64,000 nt of DNA from Microbispora catharanthi (GTDB taxonomy: Bacteria; Actinomycetota; Actinomycetes; Streptosporangiales; Streptosporangiaceae), in the NCBI RefSeq assembly GCF_006334915.2, contig NZ_VDMA02000008.1:62001-126000 (forward strand), written 5' to 3'. The translations under genes were made by a program, and so were the position numbers. This document shows positions 27,901 to 36,585 of the stretch, piece by piece (position 1 is the first letter of the stretch; every line of letters begins with the position of its first letter). The notes under the pieces are model-generated. The model saw only the letters and a program-made list of their open reading frames with translations, was not told where the DNA came from and did not search any database.

Positions 27901-29174
27901 AGCTCCTCGCGCACCTGCGCGTCGGCTCCCTGCAGGCGGCCGCGCAGTTCCTCCACCGGCCCCATGATCAGCGTCAGCGGTGTGCGGAACTCGTGACTGA
28001 TGTTGGAGAAGAAGACGGTCTTCGCGCGGTCGAGCTCGGCCAGCTCCTCCGCCCGCCGCTGCTGGGCCTGGTAGCTGCGGGCGCTCGCGACGCCCGCCGC
28101 GACATGCCCCGCGGCCAGCTCGATGAACCCGCGGTACGCCTCGTCCAGGGGGCGGTATCGGTTCAGCGCGGCCACCACGAACCCGTACGGCGCACTGCCC
28201 TGCTGGAGCAGCGGCACCACCAGCGCCTGCGTGGGCGGCTCCGGCCAGCCTCCGGCCGGGAGACCGGCGAACGGGGCCCGATCGAGTGAGGCAGGGTCGA
28301 GTGGGGCAGGGTCGAGTGAGGCAGGGTCGAGTGGGGCAGGGTCGAGTGGGGCAGGGTCGAGTGAGGCAGGGTCGAGCGGCACGATCACCGACTCTCCCCG
28401 GGCCAGCGCCGTCGCGGGCCACACCGCGTCCGGGGCGTCGGCCGGCAGCGTGAGAGGGGCGGCCGGGTGCCCGGCGGAAATTCCGGTCACCCCTGCCAGT
28501 CGTGCCCCGCCGCCGTCCTGGAACAGGTAGGTCAAGGTGAACGGAAGGTCGTGCGGGTTGCGGCCGAGCTGCCGGCAGGCGAAAGCCAGCATCTCCTGCT
28601 CGGTGCGGACCACACTGGGATCGGAGCCGAGATCCCGCAGGGTCGCCATGCGCCGCTCGCCGATGACCCGCTCGGTCTCCTCGCTGACGACGCACAACAT
28701 GCCGACCACGGTGCCGGAGTCGTCCCGGAGGGGGCTGTAGGAGAACGTGTGGTAGCTCTCCTCCGGATAGCCGGCCCGCTCCAGGAACAGCAGCAGCGCC
28801 TCGTCCCAGGTCGCCTTCCCCGTGGCCAGGACGGTGTCGATCCGCGGGCCGATGTCGTCCCAGATCTCCGCCCAGACCTCGCTGGCGGGCCGGCCCAGCG
28901 CCCACGGATATTTCCGGCCCAGGGTGTCACGGCGGTAGGCGGCGTTGCAGAAGAAGGTCAGCTCCGGCCCCCACGCCATCCACATGGAGAACCGGGACGA
29001 CAGCAGGATGCTCACCGCCGTCTGCAGGCTCTGCGGCCACTCCTCCGGCGGCCCGAGCGGGGTCGCCCGCCAGTCCACCAACGCCAGATCCCGGCCGACC
29101 TCGTCTTCGGCGGCGAACACCCCGGCTCCGGCCGCTGTCGGCGGCCCCTGCTCAGCGTCCTCACAGCGCGCCAC
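24933..29174 (-). CDS. Hybrid histidine kinase with receiver, SpoIIE phosphatase and RsbW-like ATPase domains
   Basis: 1,413 residues from a GTG with AAGGG upstream. Domain order by residue: PAS-like (~30-170), GAF-like (~175-375), HisKA with [10 protein letters not shown] (~395) and HATPase (~500-615), receiver with VLVADDN (~668) and [11 protein letters not shown] (~713), PAS (~790-910), GAF (~930-1060), SpoIIE-type PP2C with VGGDWYD (~1093), and a C-terminal HATPase with [12 protein letters not shown] (~1336). It joins phosphorelay input to sigma-factor partner switching in one cytosolic protein. The STAS gene after it is the probable substrate. A 15-bp coding minisatellite lies in the first GAF-like region. 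Confidence 0.88.
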   Translation of the reverse strand: MARCEDAEQGPPTAAGAGVFAAEDEVGRDLALVDWRATPLGPPEEWPQSLQTAVSILLSSRFSMWMAWGPELTFFCNAAYRRDTLGRKYPWALGRPASEVWAEIWDDIGPRIDTVLATGKATWDEALLLFLERAGYPEESYHTFSYSPLRDDSGTVVGMLCVVSEETERVIGERRMATLRDLGSDPSVVRTEQEMLAFACRQLGRNPHDLPFTLTYLFQDGGGARLAGVTGISAGHPAAPLTLPADAPDAVWPATALARGESVIVPLDPASLDPAPLDPAPLDPASLDPAPLDPASLDRAPFAGLPAGGWPEPPTQALVVPLLQQGSAPYGFVVAALNRYRPLDEAYRGFIELAAGHVAAGVASARSYQAQQRRAEELAELDRAKTVFFSNISHEFRTPLTLIMGPVEELRGRLQGADAQVREELEVIRRNGLRLGKLVNTLLDFSRIEAGRMQASYEPVDLAAVTAELASLFRSAVDKAGLDFRVDCPPMDEPVYIDRGMWEKVMLNLLSNALKFTFEGAIGVTARREDDHAVVTVIDTGIGVPAEEVPRLFERFHRIENARSRSNEGSGIGLALVQELVGLHGGTISADSAEGAGTRFTIRLPYGSAHLPAEAITTAGTGAGATTADPYVEEALRWLPVDDTGEPTGDTMRMPSHDGSTAPARVLVADDNADMREYLVRLLQGAGYVVSTAGDGMEALDAVRADAPDLVVSDVMMPRLDGLSLVAALRSDPRTAAVPVVLLSARAGQEASIEGLQAGADDYLVKPFAAAELLARVRANMDMARLRQHQARWRSALVDSLQEAFFVCDEQGAVVEINSAFTDILGYGPEDLPYTPIHPWWPDAATDPAAHQQVADAFSGLLGPGQGSYTIPVTHRDGHRLWVSVTFNQAQDPDTGRHVVVGTFRDVTAEHYAIQRESALASLSTSLSQAGSLSDALTGALRELRSLWRARSVLAAVFDHGEEPTLTAAGESVDWHGLPGDRRRALTDLLRRPLLTPVADRDGVGILLEHPEGQLALWVDLGDHRPFTGEDQVLLSLLAGRLAQGLVRAHQIDQQRETAIALQRAILGPAQLPEGFAVRYEPATRPLEVGGDWYDTIALPGGRIGIVVGDCVGRGVEAAAVMGQLRSACRALLLQDDSPARVLMALDQFAAGVPGARCTTVFCAVLDPETGRLSYSSAGHPPGILALPDGSTGLLDGGRSVPLAVRPGATRPESETIIPARATLMLYTDGLVERRRRPLYSGIDQASQAVQDGRNVAVDDLATQVMIRLAPAGGYDDDVALLLYRHPAPLEMTFPAESSQLAPVRKALRSWLGQCDLPAQIVQNILVAAGEACANAIEHGHRHTPGDIVRLRAEASVDNLRLTVADTGRWKSPEPEANAHRGRGVALMRAMMQQVTITPGPYGTTVDMQMRIA
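28281..28376. repeat. Coding minisatellite in the hybrid kinase
   Basis: Six 15-bp units (GTCGAGTGRGGCAGG) plus a partial seventh encode [10 protein letters not shown] repeats in the GAF-like region of the kinase. The variation is almost only at one purine (Ser/Pro codon), suggesting recent expansion. Confidence 0.9.
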
Positions 29175-29598
29175 TTGACACCCTTTCGTTCACGCCGAGC
29201 CCAGCCCACCCACGCCGGACTCCGTACCGTGCCGTTGCCACACGGCGGGCCCCGTTGAGCTGTGGGGGAAGGTCGGTGACACGTGCGCAGCAGGATACTC
29301 CCGCCAGTCGAACCCGGATGAACCGTACGAAGTGCGCGTCAGGGCCTATTCGTGTGACCTTGCGTCGGATGGCGCGATCACCCTGGTGAAGGGCGGCACC
29401 GCCTGGAGGTGACCGGTGAGATGGGGTGCGGCCTGCGGGTTCTACCCTGAGGCAGGGGCCGTCCTGGCGGTGTTCCCCCGTGCCGCTGTGACGGATTTCG
29501 TCCGTCCGGGCTCACGCGGTGCTGTCGGCCGTGGTTCGTCACCATGCGCCGACGAGACCCCGGCATGTGGAGAGCGGAACAGTGAAAGGATTGCGAGG
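29175..29598. other. Intergenic region between divergent hybrid kinase and Sua5 genes
   Basis: No ORF with coding character, RNA gene or clear dyad was seen. The Sua5 frame is open upstream to 29416, but the extra residues do not look like the family. Confidence 0.5.
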
Positions 29599-30576
29599 GT
29601 GACGGCAAGAACCAGTGACATCGAGAAGGCGGCCGGTGTGCTGCGCGCCGGAGGTTTGGTGGCCTTCCCGACCGAAACCGTCTACGGTCTGGGCGCCAAC
29701 GCCGAGGACCCCGCCGCCGTCGCGCGCGTCTTCCAGGTGAAGGGGCGCCCGCCCTCCCACCCGCTGATCGTCCACATCTGCGGCGCGGAGCACCTGGGCG
29801 ACTGGGTCGAGGACGTGCCCGCGGCGGCGCGCCTGCTGGCCGAACGCTTCTGGCCGGGGCCACTCACCCTGGTCCTGCGGCGTGGTCGCCGGGTGTCCCT
29901 CGAAGCGACCGGTGGCCTTGAGACGGTGGCCGTGCGCGTGCCCGATCACCCTGTCGCGCTCGCGCTGCTGTCGGCCTTCGGCGGAGGTGTCGCGGCCCCG
30001 TCCGCCAACCGCTTCGGCTCGGTCAGCCCCACGACGGCGGACCACGTCCGGGCGGAGCTTGGTGACGCCGTCGACTTCGTGCTGGACGGCGGCTCCTGCG
30101 AGGTCGGCGTCGAGTCCACCATCGTCGACGCCACGGGCGACACTCCGAGCGTCCTTCGGCCCGGCGGGGTGACGCGCGAGGACCTCGAGGCGGTGCTGGG
30201 ACGCCCGCTCGCGGTTCACTCCACGAGCCGCGTCCGGGTGCCGGGCCAGCATCCGTCACACTACGCGCCGCGTGCGCGGGTCGTCCTCGTCGAGCCCGAG
30301 AAGGTCGTCGCCGAAGCGGAGCTCGCGCAGGAGCTAGGGCACCAGGTGGGCGTCTTTCTTCCCCCCTCCTTCGCGGGCGCCCAGGTGAAGGCGCACGCCG
30401 TGGTGGCGGTCCCCGATTCGATGGCCGCCTACGCGCGCGGGCTGTACGGGTTCCTGCGCGAGCTCGACCAGCGGGGGTGCGACCTCATCGTCGCCTCCTT
30501 GCCGGTGGAGGAGGGGCTGGGACTCGCGATCGCCAACCGGCTGCGCCGCGCCGCGGGGCCCCGGCCCTCCGAGTGA
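29599..30576 (+). CDS. sua5: L-threonylcarbamoyladenylate synthase (Sua5 type)
   Basis: 325 residues from the GTG at 29599. The YrdC domain opens with VLRAGGLVAFPTETVYGLGANA and contains KGRPPSHPLIVH, APSANRFGSVSPT and STIVDATGDTPSVLRPGG. A C-terminal Sua5 domain follows (HYAPRARVVLVEP). The enzyme makes threonylcarbamoyl-AMP from threonine, bicarbonate and ATP for the t6A37 modification of ANN-decoding tRNAs. It stands alone here. The length fits the two-domain Sua5 form rather than the short TsaC form. Confidence 0.88.
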   Translation: MTARTSDIEKAAGVLRAGGLVAFPTETVYGLGANAEDPAAVARVFQVKGRPPSHPLIVHICGAEHLGDWVEDVPAAARLLAERFWPGPLTLVLRRGRRVSLEATGGLETVAVRVPDHPVALALLSAFGGGVAAPSANRFGSVSPTTADHVRAELGDAVDFVLDGGSCEVGVESTIVDATGDTPSVLRPGGVTREDLEAVLGRPLAVHSTSRVRVPGQHPSHYAPRARVVLVEPEKVVAEAELAQELGHQVGVFLPPSFAGAQVKAHAVVAVPDSMAAYARGLYGFLRELDQRGCDLIVASLPVEEGLGLAIANRLRRAAGPRPSE

Positions 30577-30675
30577 CCAGCGACTCTCCTCACTGATCGC
30601 AGTTCCCCACGGCCGGGACCAAGCCTCCCGACAGCGTTCACGACGGCGTATGGCACAGCCGGAGGGGAGAAGAAC

Positions 30676-31046
30676 CATGACGATCGACCAGATGTGTGCC
30701 TGAGGACAGCGTCCGCCGGGTGTGGACGGCGATCGCCCTGCACACCACCCCAGGCATCCCCGAGTTCATGGAACCGGAGGTGGCGCTGGTCACCGCGGGT
30801 GTGGAGTACGACGTGCTCGGCATCGGCTATCACGATCTCGACGACGCCCAGCGGGCCGAGATCACCGCCCTGCATCCCCGGCCGGGTTTCAAGGAGGCGA
30901 TCCTGCGGGCGTTCACCGAGGGCGTCGCGCCCAAGCCGGGGACCACGTTCGGCAACGTCAAGGCCGACGTTCTCGAGCGCTACGTGCCCGGCTACCGACG
31001 GGGGAACTTCGTCGACACGATCCTCGGCTCCCCCTGGCCGGAGTAG
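30676..31046 (+). pseudogene. HD-domain phosphohydrolase-like gene with internal deletion
   Basis: An ATG at 30676 with GGAGGGGAG upstream encodes only MTIDQMCA before a stop. 20 bp on, in another frame, runs the C-terminal third of a common actinobacterial HD-domain protein (VWTAIALHTTPGI, EVALVTAGVEYDVLG, GFKEAILRAF). The usual HD metal-binding N-terminal two thirds are missing. The simplest reading is an internal deletion that kept the start site and fused it out of frame. The remaining ORF (30696-31046) could still be translated from a GTG, but without the active site. Confidence 0.65.
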
Positions 31047-31074
31047 GTCACCGTGAGTCGTGGTCGAGGACGAT

Positions 31075-31155
31075 GCGGAGCTTGCAAGGCGTGCCACACG
31101 TGTGTGCTGACGATGTGTGGTGAGAGGAAGAGCTGATCGGCGACCTCGCGGCGCA
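31075..31155 (-). pseudogene. Relic of a LuxR-type helix-turn-helix
   Basis: The minus strand encodes REVADQLFLSPHIVSTHV, close to the recognition helices of LuxR/NarL regulators (EVA..L.LS..TVSTH). The frame degenerates at once on both sides and no start or other domain is recognisable. This is probably the last fragment of a large LuxR regulator. Confidence 0.5.
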
Positions 31156-31352
31156 CAGGGCGCCGCGAGCGCGGCCCTCCCCGGCGGACCGCACTTGTCC
31201 CCCGCACGAGCTACCGGCGAATGTCCACCGTGAGGTGACGATCCCGGACCGCCGGATCCGTAGCGTTACGACGCAGCCACGGCGCTCCGTCGCTTTCCCG
31301 CTACACCGCCGTGCGCATCACCCCGGCGTCGACTCCCTCATCGGAGGACCTC

Positions 31353-32267
31353 ATGCTCCCCAAGATCAAGACATCCGTTGTGGCCGCGCTGTGCTGCACC
31401 GTGCTCGGCGCGGGGGTCGCCGGCTGCGACGGCGAATCGCTGGAGCACTGGGACCCCCTCGCCCCCGCCACCCGCACAGCCGATGCCGCCCCGATCTCCG
31501 GGACCAAGAAGATCGACGTCGCGGGCCGGTCGGTGAACGTGTCCTGTTCGGGAGACCCGGAGAAAGGCAGGCCGGTCATCATCCTGATGCACGGGGGAGG
31601 CGATGGGCTGGACAAGCTGGCCGCCATCCAGAAGACGCTGAGCAAGAAGAACCGGGTCTGTTCCTACGACCGGCTCGGCGCGGGCGCGAGCGACAAGCCG
31701 GACGGTCCGCAGAGCTTCTCCAGCACCGGGAAGATCCTGACCGGGGTGCTCGACCGCGTCGCAGGTGACAGCCCGGTCGTCCTGGCCGGGCACTCGCTGG
31801 GCGGACTGATCGCCGCCAGGTACGCCCCCGACCACCAGGACAGGGTCAAGGGGCTGGTCCTGATGGACGCCACCCCACCCACCATGGCGGACGACATCAC
31901 GAAGGCGATCCCCAAGTCCGCCACCGGCCCGGCGGCCGAGTTGCGCGCACAGAACCTCGCGATGTTCCAGGGCGAGAACCCGGAGAAACTCGTCATCACC
32001 GACGGCAAGGTCCGTTCCGCCGGGGACATCCCGGTGGAGGTGATCCAGCACGGGAAGCAGTACCTCGCGGCCGTCCCCACGTATGGGCCGCGCCTGGAGC
32101 AGGCGTGGGCCGAGGGCCAGCGCAAGTGGCTCGCGCTGTCCAGCGGCAGCAAGCTGAGCACGGCCAAGAACAGCGGCCACTACATCTACGTCGACCAGCC
32201 CGATGTCGCCGTCCAGGCCATCGAACGCGTCACCGCACAGGCCGCACGTCAAGCTCATGGTGAGTGA
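31353..32267 (+). CDS. Secreted alpha/beta hydrolase, predicted lipoprotein
   Basis: 304 residues from an ATG with GGAGG seven bases upstream. The N-terminus is a type II signal peptide with lipobox VAGC near residue 22, so the enzyme is probably anchored to the outer face of the membrane. Catalytic features are HGGGDG (oxyanion region), GHSLGG (nucleophile Ser) and a late His in SGHYIYVDQPD; an Asp in LMDATPP is the likely acid. Substrate unknown; esterase or peptidase activity is possible. Confidence 0.8.
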   Translation: MLPKIKTSVVAALCCTVLGAGVAGCDGESLEHWDPLAPATRTADAAPISGTKKIDVAGRSVNVSCSGDPEKGRPVIILMHGGGDGLDKLAAIQKTLSKKNRVCSYDRLGAGASDKPDGPQSFSSTGKILTGVLDRVAGDSPVVLAGHSLGGLIAARYAPDHQDRVKGLVLMDATPPTMADDITKAIPKSATGPAAELRAQNLAMFQGENPEKLVITDGKVRSAGDIPVEVIQHGKQYLAAVPTYGPRLEQAWAEGQRKWLALSSGSKLSTAKNSGHYIYVDQPDVAVQAIERVTAQAARQAHGE

Positions 32268-32525
32268 CCACAGGTCCAGGATCAGTGGCCAGTGCGTCAC
32301 GTTCTGCCTGGCAGCCCTCGTCGTCTCCATCGTGCCCGGCAGCCGGCTGACGTCGGCGAGGAGCATTCCCGGGACGAGCGGAAACGCCGACTGCCGAGGT
32401 CCGCTGCGAAGCGAACGAAGTCAGCCGGCGTTCACCTGCGCCCGATGTCCTGACCGGTCGCGATTCCGGCAGAAGCGCCGCTCACAGCCGGAAGCTCACC
32501 CCGTCGAGCCCGGACGATCGCCGGC

Positions 32526-33155
32526 TCACCCTGCCGAACCCGTGTAGCTGTACGTCGCGTTGCCGTGAACGGTGATACGCGACCACGGCTTCATGCTGGC
32601 ATAGCATCCGTACTTCGCCACGCAGTACTCCAGATGGCGTTGCAGATGCGACCATGCCGATGTTGTCCCGACCCCGCCTGCTTGGTTGACCTGCAGCTCT
32701 CGCATGTAAACAATGCTCTGAGCATCGCTCAGGTAGTCGTAGCGATTCTGCCAGGAGGTCACCCGGGAGCCGTCGCGGCAGTAGACGACCCGGTGATGCC
32801 ATACGTATATGGTCGACCCGAGCAGGCTCCGCTTGCGGAACCAGACGTCCGCGTACGCACCGCAAATGGCGTGCGTGCTCGCGTCGTCGTTCGTGGACGT
32901 ACTGGACTCGTCGGGTTTCGTGGGGTCCGGGACCTGCGCGGCGATCTCCGGATCGGATTTGAGCAACTCCAGATCCTCGTTCGTGTAGGTCCCGTCCGCG
33001 ACTCGGGCGAGCGCATCCGCGATCGGGTCGCCCTGCGCCGCGGCAGCGGGAGGGCCGCTGAGGAGCACGGCCAGTCCCAGCGCGGCGGCCGCACTCGAAC
33101 GAAGAGCGCGGCGTGCGGATCCAGCCCTTTTGTGGAATCGTGGCTCGGCTGACAT
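32526..33155 (-). CDS. Secreted protein of unknown function
   Basis: 209 residues from the ATG at 33155 (AAAGGA upstream). The first ~42 residues form a Sec signal peptide: basic RRALR, hydrophobic AAAALGLAVLL, cleavage after AAAA. The mature part has an acidic N-terminal region and a C-terminal domain with four Cys (AICGAY, VVYCRD, EYCVAKYGCYA) that could make two disulfides. I do not recognise the family. It is divergent from a GlxA-type regulator. Confidence 0.7.
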   Translation of the reverse strand: MSAEPRFHKRAGSARRALRSSAAAALGLAVLLSGPPAAAAQGDPIADALARVADGTYTNEDLELLKSDPEIAAQVPDPTKPDESSTSTNDDASTHAICGAYADVWFRKRSLLGSTIYVWHHRVVYCRDGSRVTSWQNRYDYLSDAQSIVYMRELQVNQAGGVGTTSAWSHLQRHLEYCVAKYGCYASMKPWSRITVHGNATYSYTGSAG

Positions 33156-33336
33156 TTCGGTCCTTTCTCGGAGGGTTTTGGAATATCTCATTCCGTAGAC
33201 CCGGCAGCAGGGCGCGTATTGAGCTCCGTCCGAGGCCTGGCTCAACTGTCCCGGCGGCTTGAGAAAGCGCCAATGAGGGGACCCGAAACAGGTCCGGGAA
33301 TCTTGGCTGTGTGTCTTTCCGACGTAGAGTCGTGCC

Positions 33337-34299
33337 ATGACTCAACGACGTGTGGTCGTGCTCGGGTACCACGCGGCGGAGTTGCTGGACATCTCATGCG
33401 TGACGTCCAGCCTGATAATGGCGAACCTGCACGGCGCCGTGCCGCTCTACGACGTGTGCCTGGCCACCCCGTCAGGCCTGCCCATCACGTGCGCGAGCGG
33501 GTTGACGCTGCAGGGGCAGCAGGCCCTCGAGCACGTCACCGGACCGCTGGACACACTCGTGGTGTCGGGGGGAATCGGGCACGAAGACGCCGCGGCCAGC
33601 CAAGTGATCGTCGGCCACGTCCGCCGCCTGGCCCGGGAGAGTCGCCGCGTCGCCTCGGTGTGCACGGGCGCGGCGGTGCTGGCCGCGGCCGGCCTGCTCG
33701 CCGGGCGTCGGGCCACCACCCACTGGAAGTACGGGTACGTACTCGCCACCCGTCACCCGGAAATCACCGTCGACGCCGAGCCGATCTTCATCCGCGACGG
33801 CAACGTCGCCACGGCCGCCGGGGTCACGAGCGCCCTCGACCTCACCCTCGCCTTCATCGAAGAGGATCACGGGGCCCCGCTCGCCCGGGAGGTGGCCCGC
33901 TACCTGGTGGCCTACCTGCAGCGACCCGGCAACCAGGCGCAGATGAGCATGTTCACAGAAAGCCCGCCGCCCAGCGACAGCCTGGTCAAGCGCGTCGTCG
34001 ACCACATCACGGGCCACCTGGACGGCGACCTGACCACGGCCTCCCTGGCGGCCGACGCGGGCGTGAGCGAGCGGCATCTCACCCGCCTGTTCCTCAGGCA
34101 CCTGGGTCAGAGCCCGGGCCGCTTCGTACGCCGGGCCCGCACCGAGGCCGCCGCCCATCTCCTCGTGTCCACATCCCTGCCCATGGCCGCCATCGCGTCC
34201 CGTTGCGGCTTCGGCACGACTGAAAGCCTCCGTCAGAACTTCCTCAATCGATACGGCATCCCGCCCTCGCGCTACCGCCTGACCAAGACCATGCGGTAG
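33337..34299 (+). CDS. GlxA-type AraC family regulator (DJ-1/PfpI domain plus HTH)
   Basis: 320 residues. Residues 1-190 form a DJ-1/PfpI-like domain with the elbow ASVCTGAAVLAAAGLL (Cys at the usual nucleophile position). Residues ~220-315 are a double AraC HTH (LTTASLAADAGVSERHLTRLF, MAAIASRCGFGTTESLRQNF). These activators respond to small molecules through the PfpI-like domain. Its divergent neighbour is a secreted protein of unknown function. Confidence 0.85.
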   Translation: MTQRRVVVLGYHAAELLDISCVTSSLIMANLHGAVPLYDVCLATPSGLPITCASGLTLQGQQALEHVTGPLDTLVVSGGIGHEDAAASQVIVGHVRRLARESRRVASVCTGAAVLAAAGLLAGRRATTHWKYGYVLATRHPEITVDAEPIFIRDGNVATAAGVTSALDLTLAFIEEDHGAPLAREVARYLVAYLQRPGNQAQMSMFTESPPPSDSLVKRVVDHITGHLDGDLTTASLAADAGVSERHLTRLFLRHLGQSPGRFVRRARTEAAAHLLVSTSLPMAAIASRCGFGTTESLRQNFLNRYGIPPSRYRLTKTMR

Positions 34300-34487
34300 C
34301 CGCGAAGGGCAGGCTGCTGACCAGCCCTGCATCTGCCGAAAGGTGGCCGGCCAGGAGGATCTCCTCGGTCCGGCGATGTCGCGACCCGGACTCGGGGACG
34401 AAATCCCCACCCTTGCGCTAGTTGTACGCCATCCTTCGCCCCGTATCGTCCCCATCAGTGATCCCATCTGTGTGAGAAGGGACCGGC

Positions 34488-34850
34488 ATGTCCGACGATG
34501 CGGTGCGACGCGTTTTCCGATCAGTCGATTCGTTCGATCCTGAGGAGTTTGGGCGACTGCTGGCCGAGGATGCCACGCTGGTGTTCGGCAATGCCGAGCC
34601 GCTTGCGGGACGTGGGGCCATCGTCGCCGGTCTCCGGGACTTCTACTCCACCATCGGCGGCCTGCGGCACCGGGTCGTCCGGAACTGGCGGTTGGATGCC
34701 GACATCATCGCCGAGACCGAGGTGACCTACCGGAGGCTTGATGGCAAGGACGCAAGCGCCGTAGCCGTATCGATCTGGCGCACCCGCGACGACGGCCTGA
34801 TCTCGGACTACCGCATATTCGTCGATCTCGCCCCCGTCTACGCGACTTAG
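34488..34850 (+). CDS. SnoaL-like/NTF2-fold protein
   Basis: 120 residues from the ATG at 34488, with AGAAGGGA upstream. The cone-shaped NTF2 fold is suggested by FRSVDSFDPEEFGRLLAEDATLVFGN at the start and by alternating β-strands (VVRNWRLDADIIAETEVTY) to the end (YRIFVDLAPVY). Proteins of this class range from polyketide cyclases to stress proteins; no catalytic assignment is possible. It converges with the Cys-rich peptide gene, a strong hairpin lying between them. Confidence 0.7.
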   Translation: MSDDAVRRVFRSVDSFDPEEFGRLLAEDATLVFGNAEPLAGRGAIVAGLRDFYSTIGGLRHRVVRNWRLDADIIAETEVTYRRLDGKDASAVAVSIWRTRDDGLISDYRIFVDLAPVYAT

Positions 34851-34935
34851 TGCTCCAGTGACACCTGGGCGGCCATACATCCACCGCCCACACATTTGCT
34901 CGTGGCGCGGACCGAGAAGGTTCGATGCCGAGTGC

Positions 34936-34965
34936 GGCTCCGGCGAGCCGTGGCTCGCCGGAGCC
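34936..34965. terminator. Bidirectional terminator hairpin
   Basis: GGCTCCGGCGAG-N6-CTCGCCGGAGCC gives a perfect 12-bp GC-rich stem between the 3' ends of the SnoaL-like gene (+) and the Cys-rich peptide gene (-). There is no U-tract, as is common in high-GC actinobacteria. Confidence 0.7.
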
Positions 34966-35037
34966 CTCCTTCACCTTCAGGGCAGCCTCTCGCCCCCATG
35001 CGCAAGGGCTATCTGAAGGTCACCCAGCGGCGCCGAG

Positions 35038-35244
35038 TCAGTCGTCGCACTCGCAACCGTCGCAGCAGCAATCGGCACATCGGCAGCTACCGGACTGACT
35101 GCCGCTGCACTGACAGCTTCCGGCGCTGTGTACGGTCATGGCACTGGCGGGACTGGCGTAGGTGAGAGCGCCCAGACAGACAGCACTGCCGGCCAGAGCG
35201 GTGCTGGCCGCGATGCCGGCGATAGTGTTACGGAGTACAAGCAT
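35038..35244 (-). CDS. Secreted Cys-rich (metallothionein-like) peptide
   Basis: 68 residues. A Sec signal peptide covers ~35 residues (hydrophobic TIAGIAASTALAGSAVCLGAL, site after ASA). The ~33-residue mature part holds nine Cys in CxC and CCC clusters (CQC, CRC, CCCDGCEC) with acidic spacers. It has AAGGAG eight bases before the ATG, a strong terminator after it, and a CTACTA-N7-TAGTG site upstream. This supports a real gene that probably binds copper or another soft metal outside the cell. I know no named family, and the metal is inferred from context. Confidence 0.7.
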   Translation of the reverse strand: MLVLRNTIAGIAASTALAGSAVCLGALTYASPASAMTVHSAGSCQCSGSQSGSCRCADCCCDGCECDD

Positions 35245-35391
35245 CTCATTGTCTCCTTGATGGATTACCGAGAATTAGATGCGCACCGAAATGCCACTCG
35301 TAGACGTGAAGTGACCACTCCAGACGACTTATTGATTACCTCTCCGAAAATCCACAAACGGACATTCCGGCTATTTAGTAATCAATTGAAC

Positions 35392-35409
35392 CTACTATTA
35401 TTCTTAGTG
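35392..35409. promoter_or_regulatory. Copper-regulon operator candidate A (CTACTA-N7-TAGTG)
   Basis: One of five sites with the same geometry in this 10-kb block. It lies 148 bp upstream of the Cys-rich peptide gene, in an AT-rich stretch that is unusual for this genome. Confidence 0.55.
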
Positions 35410-35470
35410 GGCCTGTCCTGGCTCGGGTCGCTTTACGAGGGAGAGGAACCGTCGCCAGACACAAGGGGCG

Positions 35471-35488
35471 CTACTATCGGCGATAGAA
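35471..35488. promoter_or_regulatory. Copper-regulon operator candidate B (CTACTA-N7-TAGAA)
   Basis: It contains the perfect 13-bp dyad CTATCG-G-CGATAG (35474-35486) and lies 23 bp before the start of the DUF6153-type gene that precedes the multicopper oxidase. The TACTAT segment could also serve as a -10. Confidence 0.65.
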
Positions 35489-35510
35489 GGTATCGACCCT
35501 GGAGGACACG

Positions 35511-35930
35511 ATGGCGGCCCGGGGACCAGTAGCGGCGCTTCTCCGCGCGATGCTGCTGATGATCCTCGTGACAGGCGTGGCCGCCATGCACACGCTCGGG
35601 CATGAGCACGATGGCCCCGGCGCGATGTCGATGTCAGCGGCCATGACGACGCATACGGCCGACGTCGGGCTTGCTACCCCGCATCACAGTTCCTCCGGCA
35701 GCGACTCGTCCACGCACAACGCCGGCTCCCACTCGCCGTTCGATCCGAGCACGGTGTGTCTTGCGATCCTGTCGGCTCTGGGCCTGGCCTTGGGACTGCC
35801 GCTGTTCCTGACCCGTATGGGAGCGGAGGAAGCGGCCAGGCCCGGCCGGCTGTCGATCGGCCGATTCTCCGTTCCCGACCTGCCGCCGTTATCCGTCGTC
35901 CTCACGCGTGTGGTGGTGCTTCGGAACTGA
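35511..35930 (+). CDS. DUF6153-type small membrane protein
   Basis: 139 residues from an ATG with GGAGG five bases upstream. An N-terminal hydrophobic segment (AMLLMILVTGVAAMHTLGH), a His/Met-rich middle with many H and M residues, a second membrane helix (LAILSALGLALGLPLFL) and a C-terminal PPLSVVLTRVVVLRN match the DUF6153 layout. Such proteins commonly sit beside DUF305 and copper genes; the His/Met richness suits copper binding outside the membrane. It shares a promoter region with the Cys-rich peptide and precedes the multicopper oxidase by 73 bp. Confidence 0.65.
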   Translation: MAARGPVAALLRAMLLMILVTGVAAMHTLGHEHDGPGAMSMSAAMTTHTADVGLATPHHSSSGSDSSTHNAGSHSPFDPSTVCLAILSALGLALGLPLFLTRMGAEEAARPGRLSIGRFSVPDLPPLSVVLTRVVVLRN

Positions 35931-36003
35931 TGGATGCCACGCGGGTGCCCGGCACCCCGCGTTTCCGGCGTCATCCATCGGCACGACCCACGTGAGGTTT
36001 CGC

Positions 36004-36585
36004 ATGTCTTCGTTCGATCGGCGTTCCTTCCTGCGCGGCGGCCTGCTGGTCGCCGCCGGCGCCGCTGTTTCCGCCTGCAGTGGCACGGCGGTGAGCACGG
36101 CCGGCGTCCCGGCCTTCGTCGGGCCCTCGGCCGAGCAGGTGCGGGCCGCGGAAGCGGCACGCCACCCCGGCGCGGTCCGTGACGTCGTCCTGACCGCTCA
36201 GCGAGCACTGGTGGACCTGGGCGGGAAGGTGGTCGACACCTGGTCCTACGACGGCCGCGTTCCCGGTGCTCAGATCCGCGTCAAAGCGGGGGAGGTCGTC
36301 AGGGCCCGGATGGTCAACCGGCTTCCGGCCGACACCAGCGTGCACTGGCATGGCCTGGCTCTGCGCAACGACGCCGACGGCGTCCCCGGCGTCACGCAGC
36401 CGCCCATCGGGGCCGGTGCGGAGTTCACCTATGAATTCACCGCGCCCACCCCCGGGACCTACTGGTTCCACCCGCACTCCGGCCCGCAGCTCGACCGCGG
36501 TCTGTACGCGCCGCTGATCGTCGAGGATCCCCACGAGCCGCTGTCGACACCGCCTTCCGCGTCGCGCTCGGCGGCCATCGGATGA
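36004..36585 (+). pseudogene. Multicopper oxidase, N-terminal part (frame broken)
   Basis: 193 residues from an ATG with GAGG upstream. A twin-arginine signal (RRSFLRGG) ends in a possible lipobox (VSAC). The first cupredoxin domain is intact with the copper ligands HWHG and FHPHSG, up to LIVEDPHEP. The frame then runs into a short unrelated tail and stops. The usual second cupredoxin domain is missing, and the downstream residues continue in another frame. The stop overlaps (ATGA) the start of the C-terminal part. It is probably a deleted and frameshifted gene, though two coupled chains are conceivable. Confidence 0.8.

Noticed and set aside
25317-28289. 990-codon ORF antisense to the hybrid kinase
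   Set aside because: Compositional shadow of a high-GC gene: low-complexity residues, no motifs, while the opposite strand has a full domain series.
35128-35532. 134-codon plus-strand ORF over the Cys-rich peptide and the copper-block promoter
   Set aside because: No Shine-Dalgarno or motif; it crosses an AT-rich promoter region and overlaps two better-supported genes.
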